Assembly: GCA_001630475.1 (NCBI GenBank)
Contig: KV419403.1
Location: forward strand, 371,387 to 435,386
Direction: 5' to 3'
DNA length: 64,000 nt
DNA from: Sistotremastrum niveocremeum HHB9708
Lineage: Eukaryota > Basidiomycota > Agaricomycetes > Sistotremastrales > Sistotremastraceae
The notes beneath the pieces are model-generated. The model had not been told where the DNA came from. It did not search any database and saw nothing but the letters and a program-made list of their open reading frames with translations. Positions 24,737 to 36,039 of the stretch are shown here, piece after piece. Each line of letters starts with the position of its first letter. Within the stretch, counting starts at the first letter, position 1. The position numbers and the translations under genes are program-made.

Positions 24737-24980
24737 ATGAAAACTACTCTGAAATTTAGTATTCTGATAGCGCTGGCTTTGGTTTCCGCTCTAGTGAACG
24801 CACAAGATTGCACCGCCAGATGTTGTGGTACTGTCAGTTCTTTCTTTGTCGATTTGATTCGCCGTGATTCACGTTGATAAATTCACTGTGTAGCAATGTA
24901 TTCAAAGTTGTCACTCTTGTTGCGGCGCGGGATTCGGAAATGAACCTTGTATTTCCGATTGTATCAGCGGGTGTGAGTAG
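24737..24980 (+). CDS. small secreted ten-cysteine protein 3
   Basis: Predicted secreted protein of 60 residues; exons 24737-24832 and 24894-24980. MKTTLKFSILIALALVSALVNA is the signal peptide. The mature chain starts QDCTARCCGT and continues QCIQSCHSCCGAGFGNEPC after the phase-0 intron, keeping the ten-cysteine order. Intron and flanks are very like those of gene 4 (25549), so these two are recent duplicates. Function unknown. Confidence 0.85.
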
Positions 24981-25548
24981 AGAAGAGTATTCTGGGCATT
25001 CTCATCATTGCTTTTCGAGTCTACAATCGAAATAGAGCCTCTCCTAGAACCCTTGCTGTTGTAGCATACAGGGCGATAAGTGTTGACTGCAGTACGATTG
25101 GACGTCACGCCAGACGCAAGCGGGAAAGGCGAGTCTTATGGCTCACAATAACAGCATTCAGGATTCGGTTTCTGGTGGGACGTTGGCAGATTTGATTCGG
25201 AGTCCCTCCTCGAGTTATCCCAGCTAATCCTGGGTGAGGTCACACCGCCTGTTAATTTTCTTCCGTCCTAGGAATGCAAGCTTCCCATAAGGGTCTTCGA
25301 ATCGGTATCTAAGCGCTCTGACAACCAAAGTCTGTGCCTAGTCTGAAACCACGATGCGTAGGAGAAAAGGACCTGATGCAAAAGGGATCATCTGTTCAAT
25401 GGGGTTGGCTATTTAGATTATCGGGCTGTCAGAATATTTTGTTGATCATCGCACGCGTGCAGTTTGGAGTTCATATACGATGCAGCATTGCAGCGAAGCC
25501 ACCATTATCTGGCTGTAACTCCGTCATCACTGTCCCGGCAAGAGTGCC

Positions 25549-25789
25549 ATGAATACTCCCGTGAAATATATTCTGATAGCACTAGTAGTGGTGCCCATTG
25601 TAGTGAACGCACAATCCTGCGAGCCTGATTGTTGTGGCACCGTCAGTTCTTTCTTTGTTGATCTGATTTACCGTCCTTCACGCTGATGAACCCACTGTGT
25701 AGCAATGTATCCTGAACTGTCATTCTTGTTGCGGGGGACTCGCAGGGCACGAAGAATGTGTTCTCGATTGTTCGAGTGGCTGTGAGTAG
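25549..25789 (+). CDS. small secreted ten-cysteine protein 4
   Basis: Predicted secreted protein of 59 residues; exons 25549-25641 and 25703-25789. Signal peptide MNTPVKYILIALVVVPIVVNA; mature chain QSCEPDCCGT then QCILNCHSCCGGLAGHEEC, with the last three cysteines at four-residue steps. Same intron position and phase as the rest of the array. Its mature loops differ from gene 3 far more than the intron start does, which hints at selection for change in the mature peptide (inference). Confidence 0.85.
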
Positions 25790-26989
25790 AGAAGAATATC
25801 AGAGGACGAATTTACAGCAGGTTACCCCGTTGCAGTGAGTACTAGATACGTTGTCTGGTTCGTTGGATCGGATGACCTGGATCTGACAATACGACCTATA
25901 GATTAGCTTTGAACCTGCTTTTTAGTGGATAATATTCGCATAGGATAGGCATCCCCTGTATGAAGATATAACGAGCATGGAATCAAGCATGGAATCCGAG
26001 TTTACAGAGCGGATCACGGAAACTCTGATGAAAAATGCCGGTCTTTTCAATCACTTTGGCATGCAGATCTTATCGTCTCCTAGTACTGATTAATATTGAG
26101 TTCCATTCATGGCGTCTGACATCGATCCCATTGATTTCGCGGCACTGATACTCATCAGGAAACAGCTTTTTCGGCTATACCGACGCGCGTCGTGCGGATG
26201 CTCCGAGATCCGACCATACCAACCGAGCCACAGCGAAAGCCACAGACCTCGCCATACCAACCCATACCTCACGTTCAAGATCTATGCCGGAATGAGACCG
26301 ATGTCAGTCTTCTTGCCAAGTCTGACAGGAGGGACAAGTCGACGTTCAGTTGCTGGGGTGTGGACAAGGGATATCATGATCTTGGGTCGACACTGCGGTA
26401 AATGCACAACGTTCCTGCATCATACACGCTAATCCATCCTATATTATGAAGCTGCGCCCATGTCTCCAAGTCTACATATGTATTACTATGTTTAAGAAGA
26501 AATCCTTCCATTAATCGAGTCTTGTTTGCTTCCGACTGGAGTTGAATGGGACGGCATATTAGTTGATCAATCAAGACCATGCGGGCGTTTTGGACGAAGC
26601 TTGGAGTATGGATTCATGAACGGTGTGGGACGAGAGTGCAAGAGTAATATAATGTTCGCTTCAGACAAGACGCGACTCGGAGAACGAGGGTTGGAAATCG
26701 TTAAGTCAAGAAACGCGTACACAGGGACAAACAACACGCCCTTGTCTTGTTCCCTCTCTCATGACTTGCCATCGTCGACACTGTTCTCCGCAGCACGTCT
26801 CTGCCCTCCCTCTCTCCTTAGACAGCAATCATGTGACTATCTCAGATGAATTTCCTTGGAACCCTGAGGACGCCGGCCCACCCAGAACTTTCTGCCAAAA
26901 CACGAACTGCCCTTCCCTTCAATCTATGTTCCTCGCTCTGCATCAATTTATTCCCTTTGACTTGCTTCGCTTCCTAAACACAAGATCCA
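25790..26989. other. intergenic region with unassigned ORFs
   Basis: An open frame on the plus strand at 26109-26432 (MASDIDPIDFAALIL...) and others at 26526-26849 have no family I know and no clear splice partners. A short direct repeat, AGCATGGAATC, sits at about 25974 and 25985. Confidence 0.35.
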
Positions 26990-27726
26990 CGAATGGTCTT
27001 TGCAGCAGACATTGGCAACAATACAACACTTGTTCCCATCGCTCTCGCCGATCCGGATGCCGGTACCGTCTTGAGAAAGGGTGGCATGGTTCAACAGGGC
27101 AAGGGCAGTCCTATTTTTTGGTGACTCTCCTACTCTCAAATTCACTCGTCCTTCCCACCTCTCCCTCTATCCAAAATTCTTTGATGAATTCTTTCAAATC
27201 CAACACCAACCCGCCAACCAAAATCGCTGCTGCAAATCGCAATCAATCCGGCTGCCACCCGTGTCCCTGCAAGTCATGCTCCGGCTGCAACTACTCGCTC
27301 CTGCCGCGTAAAAGTCGTGGACGTTCATCCCAATTTGATGCGCAATGCTAAGCAGTGGCTAGGATTCCCAAACACCGTAAGTTTTCAGCCCTCGGAGTCT
27401 CATATGCCAACGTCTGACGTTCTCTTGTGTTCTCGGAGCAGCAAGCGGCCTGACAGTAAGCTAGACGTTATGTCCAAGACTTCAAAGCTGATTGCAAAAG
27501 TCCCCCTTCGAGGTCATCCGTGAACTCACCAAGCGCGAAGAGCTCCGTCCTGAGTATTTGTCTAGGAATACGGGGGACTCTGAATCGGAACGTCTGATAA
27601 GTTTCTGTTCTGTTTTTCGACTTTGACCCTCATCCTCTCGTAGCCTTTCTCTTGGACCAAGACGACGAGGACTTGGTCATCGAGAACAATATGTCTCGCG
27701 AAGACTTTGACCCCTCTCTTTTCTAA
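26990..27726 (+). pseudogene. unrecognised gene or gene remnant with acidic C-terminus
   Basis: Pieces of good-looking coding sequence follow one another. MVFAADIGNNTTLVPIALAD starts at 26992. A segment ending in KVVDVHPNLMRNAKQWLGFPN reaches about 27376. A C-terminal part beginning SPFEVIRELTKREELRPEY (about 27500) joins through an intron to PFLLDQDDEDLVIENN and ends at 27726. I could not join the three without breaking phase: the stretch 27120-27270 has no AG acceptor and the exon near 27443 leads into a stop. It may be a decayed gene or one with unusual splicing. Function unknown. Confidence 0.3.
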
Positions 27727-28446
27727 TCACATATATATCGTCTCTTGCTATATATAGAGCGTCTGTATACCCTTCTATCTGCCTATCCCGTCATCTCTTT
27801 AGTGTACATAGCCATTGCCTTGTATTTCTCGCGCTGAAACATGAATTTATTTATTTAATATTGAATATTTGAGTGATCTCCTCTCTAGTCTGAGTGAAAA
27901 TCCTTCTAATACATGCAATCCTATCTCAAACTATGCAAAGTGTCTCGAGTCTAGTCTAGTCTGTGCAAGTCTGGCCAAGTCTGTGATCGGGACCCTAGGA
28001 ATCCTGGTCTCGCGGGTATATACCGTCTATACCGGCATATTCCGATCTAGCACTTTCCTGATGCTGATAGGTGCAGAAGATATAGGATTGTATTGAAACT
28101 CAGCCGGCTTCAAATTTATTCTGGTTCCGAGTCCGCACGTATACACGCTCTGGAGTTTCTGCTAAGATAGAGCTGCCCTTTCTCATCGATCTCATCTTTT
28201 ATATGCCCTTTCCTATACTTTTCAATGAACCGTACCCCTGTGACGCACATCATACGTCTCCACGGCGGAATCCGTGAGATCCACTAGTCTTCATCAACGA
28301 GGCGAATTTCTGCCCAGGCATTCTCAGCGCGTTGATCATACAATGGGTGCCAACACAGTCGTGCCTGATCGAAGACGTCGGCGGATATCAGGGCAGCCGT
28401 GGCCATAGTATCATTGCCGCCTAATCACAACTGAAGGAAGTTGAGA
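27727..28446. other. intergenic, includes repeated TCTAGTCTAGTCTGTGCAAG-like units
   Basis: Around 27940-27985 short near-repeats (AGTCTAGTCTAGTCTG, CAAGTCTGGCCAAGTCTG) occur. No gene recognised. The end is the promoter of array gene 5. Confidence 0.35.
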
Positions 28447-28454
28447 TATATAAG
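28447..28454 (+). promoter_or_regulatory. TATA box of array gene 5
   Basis: TATATAAG lies 72 bp before the ATG at 28519, matching sequence and spacing in array gene 1. Confidence 0.6.
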
Positions 28455-28518
28455 TGATAGCAATCCACAAGGCTTACTATCTCAGTCCCATTGATATCAA
28501 ACCAGCAAGTGAACAACC

Positions 28519-28763
28519 ATGAATCTCAGTCTGAAACATCTCATGATGATACTGGCACTCGTTCCTGTCATGATCAGCGCACAATGTACTCCCCAGTGTT
28601 GCGGTACTGTTAGTCGTTCAGTCGACCTAATTGACGAGAAGAATCTTTAGCTAACGAAGAGCGATTGATGCGTTCACTGTAGGGTTGTATCCAGGCTTGT
28701 GGTTTTTGTTGCAAAGGGATACCTCAACCTTGTCATTCCGACTGTACCAGCGGGTGTAACTAG
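28519..28763 (+). CDS. small secreted ten-cysteine protein 5
   Basis: Predicted secreted protein of 56 residues; exons 28519-28608 and 28683-28763. Signal peptide MNLSLKHLMMILALVPVMISA; mature chain QCTPQCCGT then GCIQACGFCCKGIPQPC and the final C-x3-C-x3-C. Almost the same as gene 1 at 22461 over the second exon and flanks, although 6 kb apart, so array gene 1 or 5 was copied across the cluster. Function unknown. Confidence 0.85.
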
Positions 28764-29028
28764 AGACCCCGAGAATATCAATGGTTGCACCGATAAGCAG
28801 GTAGGGTCTCTGAATGTTTTCGCACAATCAATATCTGAAACGAGATCCATAGATCCGCATTGACCGGCTTCTGAACCGAGCGCCTCCACGTATGGTACAT
28901 ATAATAATATACAAGATAGGCTTTCCATGTATCAAGCCACAGCACACGAATACAAACACGGAGCACCAACTTCACCACGAAACCTACATGAAGTCGTTGC
29001 TACGGAGGGCTGGTTGACATAACGTCAA

Positions 29029-30875
29029 TCATGGCTTCAGACTCAAGTCCGCTTCAAGATAGGGAATCTTCACTGAGTCTTCCGCGACTGACGATCTTGT
29101 ATCTGAACCTGCTCCGTGTAGCCCAAGATTGGTGAAAGACTTTATCACAAATCCCAAAGGCATTGGACGTTCCGGAATCGCGGTGATCGGTTCGAGTGTG
29201 TAGGCTACACCCTGAGATTGTAGGCCTAGTCGAGCTCTTGAATTGAGGCTATTGAAAGTCGTCAGAAAAGTTTGGGGAAAGGGTCGCAGTCGCCTCACGT
29301 TGCCAGGAGTGAATTGGCGTAAACTGAACGTCGTTAGAATCAGTCTCATTCCCACTTCGTGTCCCAGAACTCACTATTACTCAGTAGTTGATATACGGCG
29401 ATGTACGCATAGCTCCGCTTCAGAAATACGAACTGTTGATAGTCAGAGCGAGCAAAAGAAGTTGAGCACTATGTTCACTCACGAAAGACAAAACTAGTGC
29501 ATCGACAATTCTAGTATTATGTCAGCAACACGACATGCTATTAGTGGAGAAAGCATACACTATTGTGATGCCATTTTGGATGGAGTATTGCACCAGAGCA
29601 TCGAGCAGTCTATTTGTCCTGATACTGGTGTTAGCCATCAGCACAAGATAGCATAGGACGGTCGAAACCTGCTGAATCCAGTCCTACTCATACGAAGGAA
29701 GTAACACAATGATAATGTGAGCATACTATCGGAGACAATATTGAGGGTCAGGCACGCCGTAACCTGTCCCTAGCGACGTACATGAGGTTATTAATACCGC
29801 TGAGCAGTCAAAGGGTAAGAGCGCACCACCAATACTCCGGAGCCAAACGAGCTGAAAGACCGCAGTATGAGGCTGATTGGATGGATAAGTATAAGTTCGT
29901 GGAGAGGTATTTTCGTTTCACCATTGTATCGATATAGCTACAGCCAAGAACTTAGTGATAACGTTTCTTTCTCGGAGAGAAAATGACCCACCAACACTCA
30001 TGGCTTCAGTATGCCATGTTTAGACGAATGAGCACAGAAGAAAGGTTCTTGCACTCACCAAATCGTCCAAGGCTGATTAAAGCCTACAGTGACGAACATT
30101 AGGTGAACATCGATCAAAGGTTGTGCAGCATACCAGAAATGAGCATAACCAGGCACGACGTCCGCTCACTGAGGGTCGATCAACCAATCAGAGAAAGTGG
30201 GTCTTGGAAAACCGCCCCACTACTTACGAAGGTATATTCGAAAAACAAAAAAGGCATCAAAAAGGAATTTGATCAAAGCCTATGAAACGCTGTCAGGCAG
30301 GTCAAACAGTCATTTCAAAAGCACTCACAGTTACTGCGATTGTGAGCTATGTGCGCGTTGGGTGAGCCGTATTCGATTAATACAAAAGGGAACGCACGCA
30401 TATTGACCTTGAAGTCCAAAAGATAAGCGACTGGAGATGAGTGTGATCAAATCGAGTACCGTACCAGATTGCGACTCCGAGCGCCAATACATCTCCGAAG
30501 TTATGTATTAGGTAGTAATAAGAGAGATGCCAAGTAAAAGCAACATGAAGCGTTTCTAGAACCCTTCGAATCTCGTTAGGGAAGGCGCACGGGATCATGA
30601 CATGGTTTCTGACCACAGCGACGAAATCTGCTCGGGCATTTAGAAAAGTGCGCTGCGCAACTGGGCTATTACTTACCAAGATACGGAGGACGAAGGAGTC
30701 CTGGACAGATGTTTGGAAGTAGAAAAGAGTCTGGAAAGACGTGAAGCCGAATAGCCTGCCAGGGTTGCTCGCTTAGCTTCCCCTCAAATTTGGAAATCTG
30801 GTCGCCTCACATTGAGGAAGCCAATACTCCAATGAGGAGAACTCCTTGAGTCGCGGCAATGGAAGTGGATTCCAT
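29029..30875 (-). CDS. DUF6534-type multi-pass membrane protein
   Basis: Membrane protein of the DUF6534 kind common in Agaricomycetes; role unknown, topology receptor-like (about seven helices). It begins MESTSIAATQGVLLIGVLAS at 30875. Exons found: 30875-30811, 30755-30677, 30627-30614 (14 nt), 30563-30465, 30407-30398 (10 nt), 30346-30329 (18 nt), 30279-30228, 30168-30134, 30083-30059, 29937-29922 (16 nt), 29872-29798, 29725-29669 and 29624-29561, then pieces to 29029. Family segments appear in order: LETLHVAFTWHLSYYYLIHNFGD, a FLFDAFFVFRIYLLSGRRAW helix, LLDALVQYSIQNGI and the diagnostic IYANSLLATLNSRARLG near the end. One junction (29560-29440) is unresolved: the likely 28-nt exon is off by one base. 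So the gene is either very finely spliced or newly damaged there. Confidence 0.7.
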
Positions 30876-32968
30876 CGCGAAACCTTGGTAAACGAGTGGA
30901 AAGAGGCAAGGGAGTGTTATACAGTGCACCAATGGGCGATGTTATCAAGCAACTATCATTGCTCTCGTAGGGTGCCACTTCATGATCTTATTATGGCCTC
31001 AGTGTTGACACATCTGCATCTACAAGTCGTTACGTACTCCAGATCTCAATGTGTCTCGAGCCTCGGTCGAGCGTGCCACAACAGAGATGCGCATTGCGCA
31101 CAGCCCAGGCGCGTTCCCAACTCGAGTACTAGTAAATCAGACTCGTCGACCAGAAGGCTTATTCAATTGGTCGAGCTCGTTGTCCATGGGAACGAAAGTG
31201 CTAAGAGTCTTACTTCAAGGGGTAGAGATTGTAGAGAGACCGCCGATGATCGTCGCCAGAGAGGCCATTTTGCTCGGAGCCACGGCAACTTCCGTAACCT
31301 TCTCCCAACGTTGATGTTCTCGTTGAACCTGTTGTCCAGGTAGGCTTTTTTGAATTATCAAATCACGATGCTTGATTCTTCCTTTAGAATTTTGCATCAG
31401 GCTGATCCGATCCTTGACTCATATACCTTACTGGGATTCGGCGGACTCGACACACCGCGAACTCATTATTTGCTAGTAAGCCGGACTCGGAGGACGTCAA
31501 ACGTTACTACTTCTCTCTCGTCTGCCAAACACTAGGTAGCTATCAGTTGCCGCATCCTCGGTTCTTTCTATGTAACTTTTCTCTGTTAATGACCAGAAGA
31601 CGCATCTCAATGACTCATAAATCTAAACTCTCACGACAACATTCGTATCGTCTCAGTCAACTGGACGAATCAGAGGCTGATATTTCGTCCAATTGTTATA
31701 TGGAAAACGACGTCTCTATTTCCCTCATGTATCTGTGCTGAAGCTGAAGCTTGGATGATACATGTTGATTAAGGAGTGAGCATCTTTCATCAAATTCACT
31801 TGCGTAAATTTCCTCGATGCCGTAATATATATAAGCTGATAACTCTTCTCACACGGCACGTAGTGTCTAGACCTTTTTCATTTTCAGGAAACAGTCCAGA
31901 CCAACCAGCCTGATTCCTCTTGAAATAGAAGGACTCGAGATCCGATGGCCACACTAAAACCCCCCTCAATTCCAAGTATGGTTAGCAACTTGATAAGGTC
32001 GAATCGCGACGATGGGTCATCGCCTGATTCATCACATTGCTTACCCCTCAAAAATTCAGAATCTTCCGCATCAGACTTGGGACTACCAGCCGCCGCCGCA
32101 ACTGCAATGAGATGGACTGTATTATATGCTTAGAGTTTATGCAATTCCTGTCAGGTTACCCTTTCGAAATGCAAGGTAGTATCTGCGACTCTCGCTCATT
32201 GGCTCATTATCTCACTAAGGCTGCTCTTCATAAGCTTCAGACGGTGATCTTGTTTGAATCGAGGCCGAATTAAATAAAATAAAAAACAATTTCACACGAA
32301 AGCGAAGCCTCCGGCGCTCGGCGACCCTCCGGGCCTCCGACTATTTGATCGGCGGCTTATTACTAGTAAACATGATGGTTGTATTTTATTTCGTCGATGT
32401 TTCCCTATCTCCCATTTGAGTACGGAGAGCATCTACCTCGAAAGCCCCGCGTTGACTTCGATGGGACTGTCATCAGAAGACTTCAAGTGCCGAGAAGGCC
32501 GACCAGCGAGGCCTCGTGAGGTCTCGGCCCCTGAAGAACGCAGAGTAAACCTGCAATCCGAACACATCCGTCTTCACACTCCGTGCACCGATTGGCACGC
32601 ATCAGACATGTAAGTCCATTTATACTGTTTCGATCAAATCGTTCAGGTCCACGACGGTTCCTCAGCCGATTGCTTTGCATTATGGCGTCTACGCCCCTAT
32701 TGAGAAGCTTCGTCACCAATACATATAGATAAGGTGGTAGAATCCCTCGGCAGAATCGGACGAAGCGAATCGTCATCAGTTCCGGGGAAATCTTGTCCTT
32801 CGATGCCCTTGAAGTAGGGATCAGTCAAGCGGTTCCTGATTATGCCGTCGAACCCGGCGTTTCCAGGAATGATAAATAGCGAAGAGACCAGGACGAATAC
32901 GACCCTTTCCTATCCTTCCTCCACTTGCGTTCGCTCCCCACATCCGGGCTTCTACCCTAGTCCTCACC
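30876..32968. other. intergenic between divergent DUF6534-type gene and P450
   Basis: Several open frames (30846-31343, 31547-31741, 31945-32133) show no recognisable domain. A GC-rich patch at 32300-32345 with repeated CCTCCGG motifs stands out from its AT-rich surroundings. Confidence 0.35.
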
Positions 32969-35073
32969 ATGTTTCTGTGCTTAATCAGAATCCCGATTCT
33001 GGATACCACTACTGGCCTGGCGATCCTCTCTATGGCTCTCATTATTCTTCGTGGGGTGTTTCATTGGCTGCGACGATCTAAACGACGATTTCCTCCGGGA
33101 CCGAGAGGAACATATTTCTTCGGCGGTGCTCGCAAGGAGATAATGGGCTCCAGCTTCCTGTGGTTGAAGTATTCAGAATGGGCGAAGCGATACGGTGTGT
33201 ATTCAGTCTCTGATTGAAGCGTGCGACTTAGTTTGCTTGGCTATTCAGGACCCATAATATACTATAGAATTAGGAATCAACCTTATATTATCCTGCAAAA
33301 TGCGAAGGCCGCGACGGACCTCCTCGAAAAACGAGCACGCATATACTCGGATCGGCCAAACAATATAATGTTCGATAAGCTTGTTGGAAGCACCAACATC
33401 ATGACTAGGACCAAATACCGTGATCCACGCTTTCCCAAGTACAGAAAGATGTTCCACGATGAACTCGGTGCTCGTGGAGGCAAAGCCCACTGGGCCGTTC
33501 AAGAACAGGAAGCGAAGGTCTTCCTTATGAATCTCCTTGATGACCCGGAGAACTTTCTCCTTCATACGCGAAGGTGAAGTTTAAATATTTTCCTGGTTCT
33601 GCGTACCCTAAATATTTTTGGCATGAACAGCACCGCTAGTGCAGCTATCATGCGGGTGACCTACGGATACACTCCTTCGAGGGAAAACGACTATTTCGTC
33701 AACTTGATCCGAGAATGGATGGCTAGTTTTGTGGATGCAGGGCGACCTGGGCTCTGGCTGGTGGACACATATCCATTTCGTGAGTGAACAGCATTTTTTT
33801 CATACCTAAATTCACTTCGAAAACACTTATGATTGATTCAGTCCGATATCTTCCGCGTTGGTTTCCCGGAGCAGGGTTTCTTGCCATTGCGGAGAAACAG
33901 AAGCGAATGAACGAAAAGATTTTGTCTACGCCTATCAATTGGGTCAAGAAGGAAATGGTGACTCTTTTGTGCTCTCAATTGTCTAAGAAACTTACATATC
34001 CAACGGCAGGCCGCCGGAAGAGCTGCTTCCTCGTTTGCGTCGAAGTACCTCAGCCAGCCGAATTTATCAGCCGAAGACGAGGACATTGTTCGGGTAGTCT
34101 CGGGAGTTATGTATTTTGCTGGATCAGATACGGTCAGTCATGCTCAACAGCGATTTTTGTATCAAGATTGACATATCTCCTCAGATGGCGTGGACGCTAG
34201 CAGCTTTTTTCCTGGCGATGACTTTGAATCCATCAATACAAGAAAAGGCACAGCACGAGCTCGATGCTTTCCTGGGATCGGAACGACTTCCCACACTCGA
34301 CGACAAGGATTCCTTGCCTTACGTCAAAGCTATCCTGAAAGAGACGCTCAGATGGCATCCGGTGGCTCCCTTAGGCATGTTCCCTTCAAACAAAGGGATT
34401 GACTCTTTGAGAATGACACGATTGACAGGCCTTCCCCATCGGCTTACCGAGGATGATGAGTACGAACACATGTTCATACCTGCTGGCGCTACTGTGCAGC
34501 CGAATATATGGTTCGCCAAGTCGCAAGTTGGCTGAGAGACCCTTACGCTGACACCAAGGCTTTGACACTTTCGATTCTCAGGCAAATCGCACACGATGAA
34601 GAGACATATCCAGATCCCATGACTTTTGACCCCGAGCGGTATCTATCGCGAGATGAAAAACATACTCAACCTGATCCCATGACGTATGTCTTTGGGTTTG
34701 GTCGAAGAATATGCCCTGGTACGCGAGATACCTTTCCTCGATCACCGTACTCGGATCTTACAGTAAACGCTTGCTCCCTCGTCTCGCTTACAGGAATGCA
34801 CTTCGCGGAGAACGCTCTATTCCTGACGATAGCAAGTACACTTGCGATATTCAACATCGGTAAAGTTCTAGATGAGGAAGGCCGTGAAATCACGCCTGAA
34901 GTCAAGTTCACTAGTGGTATCGTGAGGTGCGACGTTTCGCTCGGATCTTCAACTGCTATCCTGACGTCTATTCCGCCCTGACATAAACCAGTCATGTGGA
35001 ACCCTTTAAGTGCAAGGCAACCCCTCGATCCTCAAGCGCTGAAGATTTGATAAGGTCGGCTGCCTTCGCATAA
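32969..35073 (+). CDS. cytochrome P450 monooxygenase 2
   Basis: Second haem monooxygenase of the same broad type as that at 15062. Exons: 32969-33194, 33249-33573, 33631-33779, 33842-33957, 34010-34132, 34185-34374, 34429-34510, 34582-34718, 34794-34926 and 34992-35073. It has an N-terminal membrane helix, FPPGPRG hinge, helix I FAGSDT-MAW, ExxR as ETLR, DPERYL and the haem loop FGFGRRICPG followed by MHFAEN. All junctions keep phase. The intron after 34374 starts with GC (GCATGT) and ends CAG, giving PLGLPHRL; no GT alternative keeps the frame. The last exon gives the usual HVEPFKC tail; without it the frame would run on about 18 residues to a stop at 34981. Substrate unknown. Confidence 0.92.
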
Positions 35074-35718
35074 CGGATTGATAATGATAGGAAGTCATTA
35101 CAAGACTGGGAAGATGTTGAGAAATTGTCACATAAAAATGTCGTTGTACTACCGTAGTTCATAAGCAGACGCTGTATGTACATTGTACTAGTATGCAGTG
35201 GCGGACTTATGTCATTTGACAATTCTGACCACTTCGTTTTCAAATGTTCGGACCCCTTTTGATCAGGAGCACTTAGATCAAGAGGACTCATGCATGTCAC
35301 AGTTACCAATAGCTCAAATATTTTCTATGACCCACCTCCGACTTAGCGGAGGAGGAAGTCTTGCAGCATCGGCAGCACTCGGAATAATACGTTTTTCCTG
35401 ACTCTTAGCTTCTTCTACATTCCTTCTACGTACAATACACATTCGTCGCAACTTATGGGATACACGATTAAGAGAAAGATGAAGAGAACAGGAGATGAAC
35501 AGTAAATTAAACAAACCGCTGCGAGGACATCTATTCCAGGCAATCATGATGCGGAGGGGACAGCCCGGTGCCTTTCGAAAATAGTAAATAAAATGAGGAA
35601 TGAGTAGATTAAGGACGGGGTGCGTGTAGGAGTAGGAGACGCCTCGACATCGAGAGGTACGTCGTAAGAATTACGGAACGGTGCGTGGCGGAGCAGGGAG
35701 GACGTGTTGGCCTTCTTC
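35074..35718. other. intergenic, 3' flanks
   Basis: Between the P450 (+) and the peptide precursor (-). No gene, repeat or RNA recognised. Confidence 0.45.
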
Positions 35719-36039
35719 TCACATGTCGCATCCCATGCCACAGAGAATTTGCTGCTCGGTGGTTTAGTATAAGCCTGGATTATAGTATGCTATGCCACTC
35801 ACTCTTTTCCAAAGCCCTGTTAATTTGGTTAGCGCGGTTTGTGTCAGGATGATCGAGAGCTCACAATTGGCGAGTTCCGTTCGCTCTTCAATGAAGGCTC
35901 CTGTAGAATTCACTCAACATCGGGAAGTCATATAAACACATTTCTACTCACTGGTTCCAATAGGGGCGGCATGAACGTCAGTCTGAACGGTGGCCAGAGT
36001 CATCAGGAACAACGCAACGGCGGCGAGTTTGATTTGCAT
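35719..36039 (-). CDS. secreted peptide precursor with terminal Kex2 site and CGMGC peptide
   Basis: A 56-residue precursor from four exons: 36039-35952, 35900-35865, 35816-35803 (14 nt) and 35751-35719, all in phase. MQIKLAAVALFLMTLATVQ starts a signal peptide; a short pro-region (about residues 27-45) ends NWLWKR. KR is the classic Kex2 cleavage site, and after it come only ten residues, QILCGMGCDM, then the stop. The KR codons end exactly at an exon boundary, so the final exon encodes just the mature peptide. Two cysteines three residues apart could form a small disulfide ring, and the N-terminal Gln could cyclise. It has no C-terminal CaaX box, so it is not a standard basidiomycete mating pheromone. 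A role as signal, antimicrobial peptide or RiPP core is inference. Confidence 0.72.

Noticed and set aside
26761-27351. Single long frame with a cysteine-rich tail (GCHPCPCKSCSGC)
   Set aside because: It overlaps a better-looking frame beginning MVFAADIGNN, starts inside unlikely sequence and has no signal peptide; probably a shadow.
22461-28763. Hydrophobins
   Set aside because: The cysteine order begins the same, but mature chains are only 35-45 residues, loops are too short and two extra cysteines follow.
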